A DNA stretch of 64,000 nt from Curvibacter sp. CHRR-16 (GTDB lineage: Bacteria > Pseudomonadota > Gammaproteobacteria > Burkholderiales > Burkholderiaceae_C). The translations under genes were made by a program, and so were the position numbers. The DNA lies in assembly GCF_018474005.1 (NCBI RefSeq), contig NZ_JAHCSH010000001.1, positions 1 to 64,000 on the forward strand, in the 5' to 3' direction. Below the pieces are notes generated by a model that saw nothing but the letters and a program-made list of their open reading frames with translations, was not told the origin of the DNA and did not search any database. Shown here piece by piece: positions 25,501-35,172 of the stretch. Every line of letters starts with the position of its first letter. Within the stretch, counting starts at the first letter, position 1.

Positions 25501-26202
25501 ATGCCAGATAAACACCTATCTACCCAGTTCGACAGCGAACTCAACACCGTTTCCACTCTGCTGATGGAGATGGGCGGCTTGGTCGAATCGCAAATTCGGG
25601 ATGCCATTGCGGCCTTGTCGCACTTCAGTGGCGACTTGGCCAGTCAAGTGATGGCGCGCGAAGAAAAGGTCAACGCGATGGAGATCGAGATTGACGAAGA
25701 CCTGACCAGCATCATTGGTCGCCGTCAACCCACCGCGCGCGATTTGCGCTTGCTCATGGCCATTTCCAAGACCACGGCCAATCTGGAGCGTGTGGGCGAT
25801 GAAGCCGCCAAGATTGCCCGCATGGTGCGCTCCATCATCGACAGTGGCAATTCGCGCAACTTGCCCACGCTGGAACTGCGTGTGGCCTCGGATTTGGCCT
25901 CGGGCTTGCTCAACAAAGCGTTGGATGCGTTTGCCCGCTTGGATGTGAATGCAGCGGTCACCATCCTCAAGGAAGACGATTTGATCGACCAAGAGTTCGA
26001 TGGTTTTGTGCGCAAGCTCATTACCTACATGATGGAAGACCCGCGCCTGATTTCGCCCAGCTTGGACTTGCTGTTTTTGGCCAAAGCGATTGAACGCATT
26101 GGCGATCACTCCAAGAACATTGCTGAATTCATTGTGTATGTGGTCAAGGGTGAAGACATTCGCCACCAAGCCATGGACAAGATTGAATCCCTGATCCGAT
26201 GA
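25501..26202 (+). CDS. phoU: Phosphate signalling protein PhoU
   Basis: A 233-residue all-helical protein made of two PhoU repeats (about residues 15-105 and 115-215), each with the metal-binding E-x-x-D type motif: AMEIEIDEDLTSIIGRRQPT in the first and ERIGDHSKNIAEFIVYVVKG in the second. PhoU connects PstB to PhoR and keeps the regulon off when phosphate is ample. The ATG at 25501 follows GGGGGAG at ideal spacing; an in-frame TTG two codons earlier is less likely. It overlaps phoB by four bases. Confidence 0.96.
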   Translation: MPDKHLSTQFDSELNTVSTLLMEMGGLVESQIRDAIAALSHFSGDLASQVMAREEKVNAMEIEIDEDLTSIIGRRQPTARDLRLLMAISKTTANLERVGDEAAKIARMVRSIIDSGNSRNLPTLELRVASDLASGLLNKALDAFARLDVNAAVTILKEDDLIDQEFDGFVRKLITYMMEDPRLISPSLDLLFLAKAIERIGDHSKNIAEFIVYVVKGEDIRHQAMDKIESLIR

Positions 26203-26915
26203 GAACCATGCCTGCTGTGCTGATCGTCGAGGACGAATCAGCCATTGCCGAATTGATTGCCGTGAACCTGCGCCACAACGGTTTCAAAACCCGCTGGGCG
26301 CTGGACAGTGCCACGGCCGAGCGCGAGGTGGAGGACGATGTGCCCGACCTCATCTTGCTCGACTGGATGTTGCCCGGCGAAAGTGGCCTGACACTGGCCA
26401 AGCGCTGGCGCGCCGACAGCCGAACCAAAGATGTACCCATCATCATGCTCACAGCGCGTGGGGATGAGGCTGATCGCGTCGCCGGTTTGGATGCAGGTGC
26501 CGACGATTACTTGGTCAAACCGTTCTCGACCAAGGAGTTGCTCGCACGCGTGCGCGCGGTGTTGCGCCGCCGCACCCCCGATACGGCAGGCGATCCTTTG
26601 TCCATCGCTGGTCTCAAGCTTGATCCGTCCACGCATCGCGTGGCCTTTGGCGAGCAGCCTATCAAGTTGGGCCCTACAGAATTCAAGCTCTTGCACTACC
26701 TCATGGGCCATCCTGAGCGGGTGCACAGCCGAGCCCAATTGCTCGACAAGGTGTGGGGCGACCACGTGTATATCGAAGAACGCACGGTGGATGTACACGT
26801 CAAACGTTTGCGCGAGGCCTTGGGTGCGGCAGGTGCCTTGGTGGAAACCGTGCGCGGTGCGGGTTATCGCTTGACTGCCCAACCCACCGCTGCGGTGAGC
26901 GTTCGCGCATCATGA
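26199..26915 (+). CDS. phoB: Phosphate regulon response regulator PhoB
   Basis: A 238-residue OmpR-class regulator. The receiver domain (residues 5-120) has the acidic pair in VEDES, the phospho-acceptor Asp in LILLDWMLPGESG, T in MLTARGDE and K in DDYLVKPFS. The winged-helix DNA-binding domain (135-230) contains LLDKVWGDHVYIEERTVDVH, close to E. coli PhoB. It binds PHO boxes such as the one before pstS. ATGA overlaps link it to phoU and phoR. Confidence 0.97.
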   Translation: MRTMPAVLIVEDESAIAELIAVNLRHNGFKTRWALDSATAEREVEDDVPDLILLDWMLPGESGLTLAKRWRADSRTKDVPIIMLTARGDEADRVAGLDAGADDYLVKPFSTKELLARVRAVLRRRTPDTAGDPLSIAGLKLDPSTHRVAFGEQPIKLGPTEFKLLHYLMGHPERVHSRAQLLDKVWGDHVYIEERTVDVHVKRLREALGAAGALVETVRGAGYRLTAQPTAAVSVRAS

Positions 26916-28303
26916 CCCTGCGCATCTTGGCAGGGCGTTTGCTCACGCTGCTGCTGTGGCAACTGGTGGCAGCAGGAACCGTCTATTTCTTGGTCGGTAC
27001 TGGTCACTGGGCGTGGATGGTGCTGGCCGTGGTCATGGCCGGTGTATGGTGGTTATTGCTGGATGTGTGGAAGGCCACGCGCTTGCTGCGCTGGTTGCGC
27101 CGTGGGGCACTCGATATGCCACCAGCACAGGCCGGTGTATGGGGTGAAGCAGGTGACCGTGTGCGACGCCTTATGCGTGAGCGTGAGCGCGAGTTGCAAA
27201 CCAGCGATGCGCGGCTACAGGACTTTCTGGCTGCTATGCAGGCCTCGCCCAATGGCGTGGTGTTGCTTGATGCGCAAGGTCGTATCGAGTGGTTTAACCA
27301 AATGGCGGCCAATCACTTTGGTTTGGTGCCGCAGCGTGATTTGCTGCAGCATTTGGTCAATCTGGTGCGCGACCCGGTGTACACCGCCTACAGCGCCAGC
27401 CGTGAATTCGATCATGAGGTGGTGTTGACAGGCCGTGTCAGTACACCCAGTAAGCCTGTGCGTTTGTCGGTGCACATGCATCCCTACGGCGAAGGGCGCA
27501 GCTTGCTGCTATCGCGCGATATCACTGCTTTGGAGCAGGCAGAGGCCATGCGGCGCGATTTCGTGGCCAATGTATCGCACGAAATACGCACTCCATTGAC
27601 CGTGTTGTCGGGCTTTGTGGAGACCTTGCAAAGCCTGCCTCTGGAGCCAAACGAGCAGCAGCACTACTTGGGGCTGATGGCCCAGCAGGCCCAGCGTATG
27701 CAAACCTTGGTGAGTGATTTGCTGGTGCTTTCACGCTTAGAAGGCAGCCCCGTGCCCGGTATGCAGCAATGGATGCGTGTGGATGCCGTGTTGCAACTGT
27801 GCGAACAAGAAGCGGCCGAATTGGGCCGCGTGCTCTGGGGCAAGCCCCATCCCTTGGTGTTTGATTGCGGCCCTGCGACTGAACTGGCAGGCGTGGAGAG
27901 CGAGCTGCACAGTGCGATTTACAACCTGATTGGCAACGCCGTGCGTTACACCCCGGTGGAAAAAACCATTACCGTGCGCTGGCAACGTCTGGATGACGGC
28001 AGTGGCTTGCTGTGCGTGCAAGACGAAGGCCCAGGTATTGCGCCCGAGCATATTCCGCGCTTGACCGAGCGCTTTTACCGTGTTGATCGTAGCCGCTCGC
28101 GTGATTCTGGTGGTACTGGTTTGGGCTTGGCCATTGTCAAGCACGTGGCGCAGCGGCACGGGGCAGAGCTGCGAATCGACAGTGTGGTGGGGCAAGGTTC
28201 GGTCTTTAGCTTGCTGTTTCCAGCGCAGCGGGTACGCAACCCCTTGCCACCCAGTTCGGACTTTTCCGATTTGCGCACCACCTCAGCGGCGGCGCTCCAG
28301 TAG
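26912..28303 (+). CDS. phoR: Phosphate regulon sensor histidine kinase PhoR
   Basis: A 463-residue kinase. Two N-terminal membrane helices (about 8-28 and 30-50) without a periplasmic domain, then a PAS domain (about 105-205), the phospho-acceptor H-box FVANVSHEIRTPLTVLSGF near 225, and the ATPase domain with N-box NLIGNAVRYTP, DEGPGIAPEHIPRLTERFYR and GGTGLGLAIVKHV. The lack of an external sensor fits PhoR, which reads phosphate through PstSCAB-PhoU. The last 21 bases overlap the 3' end of the convergent glycosyltransferase-like gene. Confidence 0.95.
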   Translation: MTLRILAGRLLTLLLWQLVAAGTVYFLVGTGHWAWMVLAVVMAGVWWLLLDVWKATRLLRWLRRGALDMPPAQAGVWGEAGDRVRRLMRERERELQTSDARLQDFLAAMQASPNGVVLLDAQGRIEWFNQMAANHFGLVPQRDLLQHLVNLVRDPVYTAYSASREFDHEVVLTGRVSTPSKPVRLSVHMHPYGEGRSLLLSRDITALEQAEAMRRDFVANVSHEIRTPLTVLSGFVETLQSLPLEPNEQQHYLGLMAQQAQRMQTLVSDLLVLSRLEGSPVPGMQQWMRVDAVLQLCEQEAAELGRVLWGKPHPLVFDCGPATELAGVESELHSAIYNLIGNAVRYTPVEKTITVRWQRLDDGSGLLCVQDEGPGIAPEHIPRLTERFYRVDRSRSRDSGGTGLGLAIVKHVAQRHGAELRIDSVVGQGSVFSLLFPAQRVRNPLPPSSDFSDLRTTSAAALQ

Positions 28304-29968
28304 CCATACATCGTCGGCATTGCCTACAGGGTGCTGCACCAGTTGGCGCACTCGCCATTGATCCCAGTCTATGCCCCGTGGCGAGGGAGCGCCGGGTTCA
28401 GCTTCCACCAGCAGCCAATTGCATTGGCTCTCGCCGCGGCTCATGACCTCGGGCATGTACCAATGCAGGGCAGCGCTGTGGGCTGCATCCAAGCCTTGGG
28501 TGCGCAGGCAGGTCAATGGGCTGCTTGCCGCAATCACGATGCGTTGTGCCCATACCCGGTAGCTTTGTGCATAGTCCAGCAGTGGCAGCCATAAACTCAT
28601 CAGCAGCGTCCAGCACAGCACCGCCCCAGTGGCTGGCAACACCAAGCTTTTCCAAATGGCCGCACGGTGGCGACCCACCCGCCATTGCACCAAGTACACC
28701 CACGCCAGCGTAGCCAGTATGGCCACTATCAACGCTGGTATCAGAAAGCGGTGTTCAAAACCCGGTGCCAGACGTGCTACGTTGGCTGCAGGTTGGGCAG
28801 GGAAACCGGTTTGCAATGCCAGCCACACCACCCAAATGGTGAAGCCACAAGCCGAAAAAAACACCAAGGTGAACCAGTCCACCAGTGCACTGACTTGCCG
28901 CTTGAGCGTGGGCAGCGCAAATGCGGCCAAGGCAGCCATGCTGGGCAATGCCAAGAATAGGGTGCGGTCTGGGTCGGGGTTGAACAGCATGCACAGCACG
29001 GATACCACCACAAACCACAGTGGCAGCGCCATGTGGCGGGGGAATTCACGGCTGAGCACGTGCTTGCGCCAGCGCCACACGCCCCACAGTGCCAAGGGCC
29101 ATGCTGGCCATGTGAACCACACCAGCAGTTGGGCTGTTCCACTGATACCGCCCCAATGCAGATTGGGGGCTTCCATGCGCCAGCGCCACAAATCCAGCGC
29201 CGTACTCAGCAGCAAAACCATGGCCACGTACGGCAGTACACCCCAGCGTCGCACGTGGCGGTGTGGCCATTCTTCAGTAGGCAAGTGGCGCGGTATCACC
29301 AGTTCTGCAGCTAGGTAGGCCACTGCCATCAGCGGTGCTCCCGATAGGGCTAGCACGGCACTGCCCACAGCCAAGGCTGTGTGGGCCACTACCGGGTGAT
29401 AGGGGCGACTGCTCAACCCATAAAACAGCAGGCTTACGCCCCCCAGTTGGAACAGCGCAGGGGTGGTTTCATGCCCAATCTGGGCCAAACCCAAGGATGC
29501 CATGAGTGCCAGCAAAGCCCCATCGGCCAAGGCTCGGGCAAAGTCGTTGGGTTTGGCTTCGCCGCCAAAGGCAAAGGCCACGGGTTGGGCTTGTGGGTGG
29601 CGCGCCAGGTAATAGCATCCGTACCATGTGCATGCGAAAGCCAAGCCCAAGAGCACGATGAAAGGCAGACGCACAAAGCCAGCCAGATCCCAGCCCACAG
29701 GGGTGTGCTGCAAGAACCAAGCACCCACCCAGTATGGCAACAGCACGGCGTTGTCGATGGCAGCTCCTGGCAGTGCGGGGTGCCACCAGTCGCTGTGGCG
29801 CTGTATCAGGGCTTGAATCACACCGAGCGTGGTCATGTCGGCACTGCGCCAAGGATCGCGGCCCCAAAAGCCTGCCAAGGCGTACACCAAGGTCAAGCCC
29901 CACAATGCCCAGCGTGGCAGGCGACGAACGGCGGCTTGGGCAACGATGGCGGGATTGGGTTGTTTCAC
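28283..29968 (-). CDS. Membrane glycosyltransferase-like protein (GT39/ArnT-type topology)
   Basis: A 561-residue protein with about 11 membrane helices. The N-terminal pattern ALAGFWGRDPWRSADMTTLG, with acidic residues soon after the first helix, resembles GT-C lipid-linked sugar transferases (ArnT/PMT). No ArnT, lipid-A or polyprenyl gene is adjacent, and the substrate is unknown. A glycosyltransferase role is inferred from topology and this motif; the protein may be an uncharacterised relative. It is convergent with and overlaps phoR by 21 bases. Confidence 0.65.
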   Translation of the reverse strand: MKQPNPAIVAQAAVRRLPRWALWGLTLVYALAGFWGRDPWRSADMTTLGVIQALIQRHSDWWHPALPGAAIDNAVLLPYWVGAWFLQHTPVGWDLAGFVRLPFIVLLGLAFACTWYGCYYLARHPQAQPVAFAFGGEAKPNDFARALADGALLALMASLGLAQIGHETTPALFQLGGVSLLFYGLSSRPYHPVVAHTALAVGSAVLALSGAPLMAVAYLAAELVIPRHLPTEEWPHRHVRRWGVLPYVAMVLLLSTALDLWRWRMEAPNLHWGGISGTAQLLVWFTWPAWPLALWGVWRWRKHVLSREFPRHMALPLWFVVVSVLCMLFNPDPDRTLFLALPSMAALAAFALPTLKRQVSALVDWFTLVFFSACGFTIWVVWLALQTGFPAQPAANVARLAPGFEHRFLIPALIVAILATLAWVYLVQWRVGRHRAAIWKSLVLPATGAVLCWTLLMSLWLPLLDYAQSYRVWAQRIVIAASSPLTCLRTQGLDAAHSAALHWYMPEVMSRGESQCNWLLVEAEPGAPSPRGIDWDQWRVRQLVQHPVGNADDVWLLERRR

Positions 29969-30003
29969 TGTGCAGCGGTGTGGTTGTGGGGTTCTTGATG
30001 TCG

Positions 30004-30034
30004 AAAAAAAAGCAGCACGGCGAACCGGGCTGCT
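30004..30034 (-). terminator. Rho-independent terminator after rpmE2
   Basis: On the reverse strand AGCAGC, CCGG/CCG inner pairing around a short loop, and GCTGCT are followed by eight T residues, 34 bases past the rpmE2 stop. It ends the rho-rpmE2 transcript. Confidence 0.85.
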
Positions 30035-30067
30035 TGGTCACAAAGCCATGGGCTTTGCGTGCGATTC

Positions 30068-30322
30068 TTACTTGACCAGAACCTTGCCGAACTTGTTGCG
30101 GAATTTTTCCACGCGGCCACCCATGTTGTCCACGGACTTTTGGGTGCCTGTGTAGAAGGGGTGGGATTCGCTGGAAGTATCCAGTTTGAACAAGGGATAT
30201 TCCTTACCGTTGAAGGTGTCGGTTTCCTTGGTGTTCACACAAGAACGGGTCACGAACTTGAAGCCGTTGGACAGATCCACGAACAACACTTCGCGGTAGT
30301 TAGGGTGAATGCCTTCTTTCAT
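30068..30322 (-). CDS. rpmE2: 50S ribosomal protein L31 type B
   Basis: An 84-residue L31. It has the type B form: [20 protein letters not shown] without the CxxC zinc motifs of type A (only one Cys in the chain), and the [20 protein letters not shown] core. In many bacteria the zinc-free form replaces the zinc form during zinc shortage; here no zinc-type copy is visible in the window, and rpmE2 sits after rho, the usual position of rpmE in betaproteobacteria. A strong terminator follows. Confidence 0.95.
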   Translation of the reverse strand: MKEGIHPNYREVLFVDLSNGFKFVTRSCVNTKETDTFNGKEYPLFKLDTSSESHPFYTGTQKSVDNMGGRVEKFRNKFGKVLVK

Positions 30323-30396
30323 TGTTTACTCCATCAGTTGCAACAGCCGCGCCAGCCCATCTGGCGTACTTGCCGCGAAAAACAGTCGATTATAAC

Positions 30397-31659
30397 TTAG
30401 CCACCACGGCGCATCATGTCGAAGAATTCGTTGTTGTTCTTCGTGGCCTTCATTTGCTTGAGCACCATCTCCATGGATTCGATTTCGTCCATGTTGTAGA
30501 GGAACTGGCGCAGGATGCGGGTCTTTTGCAGAATTTCGGGTTGCAGCAGCAACTCTTCCCGGCGCGTGCCTGAGCGGTTGAGCTGGATAGCGGGGAACAC
30601 ACGCTTTTCGTACAAGCGGCGGTCCAAGTGGATTTCGCAGTTGCCGGTGCCTTTGAATTCTTCAAAGATCACTTCGTCCATGCGGCTGCCGGTGTCCACC
30701 AGTGCGGTGGCGATGATGGTCAGCGAACCGCCTTCTTCCACATTGCGCGCCGCGCCCAAGAAGCGCTTGGGGCGCTGCAGGGCGTTGGCATCCACACCAC
30801 CGGTCAGCACTTTGCCGGAGGAGGGCACCACGTTGTTGTAAGCACGGGCCAAGCGGGTGATCGAGTCCAGCAGGATGACCACGTCTTTTTTCAGCTCGAC
30901 CAAGCGCTTGGCGCGCTCGATCACCATCTCGGCGACGTGCACGTGGCGGGCGGCGGGTTCGTCAAAGGTGGATGCAATCACCTCGGCGTTGACGGTGCGC
31001 TGCATTTCGGTCACTTCTTCGGGGCGCTCGTCCACCAGCAACACCATCATGTGGCTGTCGGGGTAGTTGGCGGAAATCGCGTGGGCGATGTGCTGCATCA
31101 GCATGGTCTTGCCGCTCTTGGGTGGAGCGACCAGCAGGGCGCGTTGGCCTTTGCCGATGGGGGCGATCAGGTCGATGATGCGGCTGGTGATATTTTCTTC
31201 ACCGCGGATCTCGCGCTCCAAACGCATCTGTTCTTTGGGGAACAGGGGCGTCAAGTTTTCGAACATCACCTTGTGCTTGTTGCCTTCTGGTGGGCCACCG
31301 TTGACCTTGTCCAGCTTATTCAGGGCAAAGTAGCGCTCGCCGTCTTTGGGGGTGCGCACTTCGCCTTCGATCATGTCACCCGTGTGCAAATTGAAGCGGC
31401 GCACTTGGCTGGGGCTGATGTAGATGTCGTCGGTGCTGGCCGTGAAGCTGGTGTCGGGGCTGCGCAAGAAGCCAAAACCATCGGGCAGGATTTCCAGCAC
31501 GCCATCGGCAATGATTTGCTCGCCGGTACGGGCGCGCTTTTTGATGATGGCAAACATCAGCTCCTGCTTGCGCATGCGGCCGGTGTTTTCGATTTCTAGT
31601 TCTTCAGCTTGCTTGAGCAATTCAGACACGTGCAGTGCCTTGAGTTCGTTCAGGTGCAT
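30397..31659 (-). CDS. rho: Transcription termination factor Rho
   Basis: A 420-residue hexameric RNA-dependent ATPase. The N-terminal Rho-N helices are followed by the cold-shock-like RNA-binding domain ([26 protein letters not shown]), Walker [15 protein letters not shown] near residue 180, [11 protein letters not shown] near 210, and the Q- and R-loops. Full length. The roughly 200 bases upstream contain the trxA terminator and the rho leader, which in other bacteria mediates autoregulation. Confidence 0.98.
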   Translation of the reverse strand: MHLNELKALHVSELLKQAEELEIENTGRMRKQELMFAIIKKRARTGEQIIADGVLEILPDGFGFLRSPDTSFTASTDDIYISPSQVRRFNLHTGDMIEGEVRTPKDGERYFALNKLDKVNGGPPEGNKHKVMFENLTPLFPKEQMRLEREIRGEENITSRIIDLIAPIGKGQRALLVAPPKSGKTMLMQHIAHAISANYPDSHMMVLLVDERPEEVTEMQRTVNAEVIASTFDEPAARHVHVAEMVIERAKRLVELKKDVVILLDSITRLARAYNNVVPSSGKVLTGGVDANALQRPKRFLGAARNVEEGGSLTIIATALVDTGSRMDEVIFEEFKGTGNCEIHLDRRLYEKRVFPAIQLNRSGTRREELLLQPEILQKTRILRQFLYNMDEIESMEMVLKQMKATKNNNEFFDMMRRGG

Positions 31660-31823
31660 GGTGGCAATGTTCCCGCTCGGGTTATGACCAAATCACGGCA
31701 GAGTGCCGCTGGTATGAAAGTAATTTGGGGGTTGTGTGGACAACGCTGCAAGGGCGTTATCGCTATGGGGTGCCGCTTATAGGGCAGGCGTCTCTTTGTA
31801 CTTGCAGGGCGCGATTATGACAG

Positions 31824-31865
31824 CAAAAACCGACAGCACGTCAAGCCCCGTGCGCGCTGTCGGTT
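31824..31865 (-). terminator. Rho-independent terminator after trxA
   Basis: On the reverse strand AACCGACAGC and GCTGTCGGTT enclose a loop of about 18 bases and are followed by TTTTTG. It begins nine bases past the trxA stop and separates trxA from rho. Confidence 0.85.
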
Positions 31866-31873
31866 GCGCTAGA

Positions 31874-32209
31874 TCAGGCAGTCAGTGCTTGATCGATGAA
31901 TGCAGTCAATTGCGCCTTGCTCAAAGCCCCCACTTTGGTGGCCTTGAGTTGCCCGTCTTGGAACAGCATCAGCGTGGGGATGCCACGGATGCCAAACTTG
32001 GCGGGAATGTCGCGGTTTTCGTCCACGTTCATCTTGGCGATTTGCAGCTTGCCGTCGTAGACAGGCGCTAATTCGTCCAAGATGGGGGCGATCATGCGGC
32101 AGGGGCCGCACCATTCAGCCCAGTAGTCCACCAACACCGCGTGGGGATGTTTCAAGACGTCAGTTTCGAAGGAGGTATCGGTGACGTGTTTGATGAGTTC
32201 GCTGGCCAT
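31874..32209 (-). CDS. trxA: Thioredoxin
   Basis: A 111-residue thioredoxin with the active site [15 protein letters not shown] at about residues 30-44 and the cis-proline loop [11 protein letters not shown] near 74. It reduces disulfides in ribonucleotide reductase, PAPS reductase and other proteins. The ATG at 32209 follows AAGGAAAC; the longer frame upstream is rejected. The trxA-rho order is widely conserved. Divergent from the AddB-like gene. Confidence 0.97.
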   Translation of the reverse strand: MASELIKHVTDTSFETDVLKHPHAVLVDYWAEWCGPCRMIAPILDELAPVYDGKLQIAKMNVDENRDIPAKFGIRGIPTLMLFQDGQLKATKVGALSKAQLTAFIDQALTA

Positions 32210-32256
32210 GAAAGTTTCCTTGCGGGGATTGTCTATGCAGGTAAAGTGGTGGCATT

Positions 32257-35172
32257 GTGACAGAAAGCAAGCCTTCCCCTCTGACGGAAACACCTATCAG
32301 CGTTATAGCCAATATGCATGACCCGAGCAGCCCCGGGGCTGCGGGCCGTCCCCCAGCACGGCAACGCGCATTTGCTTACCCGCACAGCCACCCGGTCGTG
32401 CAAGTCTGGGTGGCGCCCCAAACCGGGTTGCTCGCGCGCTTGAGCCACACCTTGCAGGTTTTGCAAGCCCACCCGGCCAAAACTGTGGTGCTATTGCCCT
32501 TTGCCCAGCTATTGCCACTGGCCCAACGCTTGTGGCTGCAAACGGCCAGCAGCGCGGCAGGAGCGGCCAGTGAGGCTGTGTTTTGCCCTCGGTTTGAAAC
32601 CACCTCCAACTGGATACAGAGCCAAGGTTTGGCGCGCGTGGATGGATCGGTGCTGGACATCCGCTTTGATGCCGCACTCGATCACCTGAGTGCCCAAGCC
32701 CTGCTGGCCCGCGCCCAGCTGCCCGGTGACGAGCACATGGCCAGCGCCTTGGTGCAGGCCGTGCAGCAGTTGGCACCCTTGGCCGCTGCTGCCGGCCCCG
32801 AGGGGCGCGCCGCCTGGGCGCAGCAGGCCCGCCAGTCGGTCAAGGTGGTGGAGTTGATGGACTCGCCCCACCTGCGCTGGGAATTGGCCGTGGCCCACTT
32901 GGCGGTGGAGTGGGCGGCGCTTTCGGGCTATGCCACCGATTGCTTGTGGGACGCTGACTGGCTGGCCGAGTGGGATGCCGTGGTCTGGGTGCAAGGCATT
33001 GCCCCCGACCCCTTGGCCCAAGCCTTGCACCAGCATTGCAACCGCGTGCGCCCCGGTTGCTCGGTGTTGCTGCCTTTGCTGGCCCCCAACGCCCAGACGG
33101 CGCAGGATGACCTGTTCAGCTCCGTCCCTGCCACCTTGCAGCGCCATGCTGAGATCCGTCTGCACGCCTGCAGCAGTACCGAAGACGAAGCGCAGCGCAC
33201 GGCGGCGTGCCTGCTGCAACACATTGCTGCTGACCGCTACCCGGTGGCGTGGGTCAGCACCGACCGGTCACTGACGCGCCGCGTGCGTTGCTTGCTCGAA
33301 GCCGCAGGCGTGCAGATGCGCGACGAAAACGGCTGGAAGCTTTCCACCAGCCATGCGGCGGCTTGCCTCATGGCGCTGCTGCGCGCCGCCCACTGGAGCG
33401 CCAGCAGCGACGATGTGCTCAACTTTGCCAAGCTGGCCCCGCTGTGGCGCAGTGCCGAGTTGGACGTGAACACGCTAGAAACGTGGCTGCGCCGCCAGCG
33501 CGTGCGCCAGTGGCACCAAGCGCAGCGTTTGCTCGCCGCAGCAGTGGCCCAGCCCACGGGCGCTGCCAAAGCCCAGCAGGCCTATGCCGTGTGGCAGTCC
33601 ATCCAGTCGGTGCGCGAAGGGTTGGCAGGCCGCCACACGCTGGCGCAGTGGCTAGGCCTGCTGCAGCAAGCCTTGCAAGCCTGTGGTCTGTGGGACGCCT
33701 TGCAGCAAGACCCGGTGGGCACGCAGGTGCTGGCCGTGCTGCGCCTGCAGCCAGAAGAGCCGCACGCATGGACTAGCCTGCTGCAGCAAGCCCTGTGGGC
33801 GCAGCGCACGCTGGAGGCCCACGACTTCCAGCGCTGGGTCAACCAAGCGTTGGAAGGTGCCAGCTACCAGCCGCCATACCCCCTGCAAGAGCAAGTGGCC
33901 ATATTGCCCATGAGCCAGTTGCTGGGCCGCCCGTTTGCGGCGGTGGTGCTCAGTGGTTGCGATGCCGTGCGCCTGAATCCATCGCCCGACGTGCCCGGTG
34001 GCTTTACCCGCAGCCAGCGCGCGGCGCTGGGCCTGCCCTCGCGTGAGCAGTTGCAGGTGCAGTTGGCCCAGTCGTGGCAAAACGCCTTGCTCGGCCCTGT
34101 GTGCGACGTGCTCTGGCGCAGCGCCGAAGAATCTGGCGAATCCCTGCAAGCCAGCCCGCTGGTGCAAGGCTTGCCGCAGTGGGCCGCCTATGCCGCCCAT
34201 GCCGAGACTGACGATGGCCTGCAACAACGCTGGCTGCAGCCCACGCCTGTGGCAAGCCCGCAGCCCAGCGGACAAGCCCTGCTGCAGCGCGCCGAGTGGA
34301 GTCTGTCGGCCAGCGCCTATGACGACCTGCGCACCTGCCCCTACCGCTACTTTGCCCAGCGCCAGTTGGGCTTGCAGGAGCTGGAAGAGCTCGATGGCGA
34401 AGTGGGCAAGCGCGACTACGGCCAGTGGCTGCACGCCGTGCTGCAACGCTTTCACGATGGCTTACGAGATGGCTTACAGGGTGGTTTGGGCGACGCCGCC
34501 CCACACGCCCCCAAGGTGTACAGCGCGGCGGATCGCGACCACCTGTGCGCTCTGCTAGACGCTGCTTGCGAAGCCGAGTTGCAAGGCCAGCAATGGAGCG
34601 CGGCCGAGTTTTTGCCCTACCGGGCGGGCTGGCCGCTGCTGCGCGAGGCCTATCTGGACTGGTGGCTGCCGCACCAACAAGACCATGTGTACCTGCAAGG
34701 CGAGCTGGACCAGCGCCGCCAGTTGCAGGTCGACGTACCAGCGCCAGCATCCGCGTCCACTCTGTCGGTCCACCTCATAGGCCGCCTGGACCGCGTGGAC
34801 CAAGACAGCCGCGGGGGCTATCTGCTGCTGGACTACAAAACCGAGGCCCCGCAGAAAACCCGTGACCGCGTGAAAGACCCGCTGGAAGACACCCAGCTGC
34901 CGTTTTACGCCGCCCTGCATACGCCCGCCACCGTCCACCCCAGCGATACACCCCCCCGCGCTGGTTACCTCAACCTGAACGAGCGCGAAGGCGTCAAGCT
35001 GCACGAACAACCCGCGCTGCAAGCGGCTTACCAAGCCCTGCTGGCCGGTATCGCCAGCGACTTGGGCCGCATCGCCGCAGGCCACCCTATGCCCGCGCTG
35101 GGCGAGGGCAGTGCCTGCGAGGTGTGCCGCGTGCGCGGCCTGTGCCGCAAAGACTTTTGGAGCCCGGCATGA
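32257..35172 (+). CDS. PD-(D/E)XK nuclease family protein, AddB-like recombination nuclease
   Basis: A 971-residue protein. The N-terminal two thirds resemble the inactive helicase-like part of AddB; the C-terminal third is a RecB-type nuclease with [20 protein letters not shown] followed by DYKT (about residues 842-865). Cysteines in [13 protein letters not shown] and in [11 protein letters not shown] near the end are spaced as in the Fe-S cluster that staples AddB nuclease domains. It overlaps by four bases an AddA-like gene, so the two probably form an exonuclease V-type complex for double-strand-break repair. The start is uncertain: GTG 32257 or ATG 32314. Confidence 0.85.
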   Translation: MTESKPSPLTETPISVIANMHDPSSPGAAGRPPARQRAFAYPHSHPVVQVWVAPQTGLLARLSHTLQVLQAHPAKTVVLLPFAQLLPLAQRLWLQTASSAAGAASEAVFCPRFETTSNWIQSQGLARVDGSVLDIRFDAALDHLSAQALLARAQLPGDEHMASALVQAVQQLAPLAAAAGPEGRAAWAQQARQSVKVVELMDSPHLRWELAVAHLAVEWAALSGYATDCLWDADWLAEWDAVVWVQGIAPDPLAQALHQHCNRVRPGCSVLLPLLAPNAQTAQDDLFSSVPATLQRHAEIRLHACSSTEDEAQRTAACLLQHIAADRYPVAWVSTDRSLTRRVRCLLEAAGVQMRDENGWKLSTSHAAACLMALLRAAHWSASSDDVLNFAKLAPLWRSAELDVNTLETWLRRQRVRQWHQAQRLLAAAVAQPTGAAKAQQAYAVWQSIQSVREGLAGRHTLAQWLGLLQQALQACGLWDALQQDPVGTQVLAVLRLQPEEPHAWTSLLQQALWAQRTLEAHDFQRWVNQALEGASYQPPYPLQEQVAILPMSQLLGRPFAAVVLSGCDAVRLNPSPDVPGGFTRSQRAALGLPSREQLQVQLAQSWQNALLGPVCDVLWRSAEESGESLQASPLVQGLPQWAAYAAHAETDDGLQQRWLQPTPVASPQPSGQALLQRAEWSLSASAYDDLRTCPYRYFAQRQLGLQELEELDGEVGKRDYGQWLHAVLQRFHDGLRDGLQGGLGDAAPHAPKVYSAADRDHLCALLDAACEAELQGQQWSAAEFLPYRAGWPLLREAYLDWWLPHQQDHVYLQGELDQRRQLQVDVPAPASASTLSVHLIGRLDRVDQDSRGGYLLLDYKTEAPQKTRDRVKDPLEDTQLPFYAALHTPATVHPSDTPPRAGYLNLNEREGVKLHEQPALQAAYQALLAGIASDLGRIAAGHPMPALGEGSACEVCRVRGLCRKDFWSPA

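Noticed and set aside
23494..25515. A 673-codon antisense frame across pstC-pstA-pstB
   Set aside because: His/Gln/Gly-rich shadow of three well-defined pst genes.
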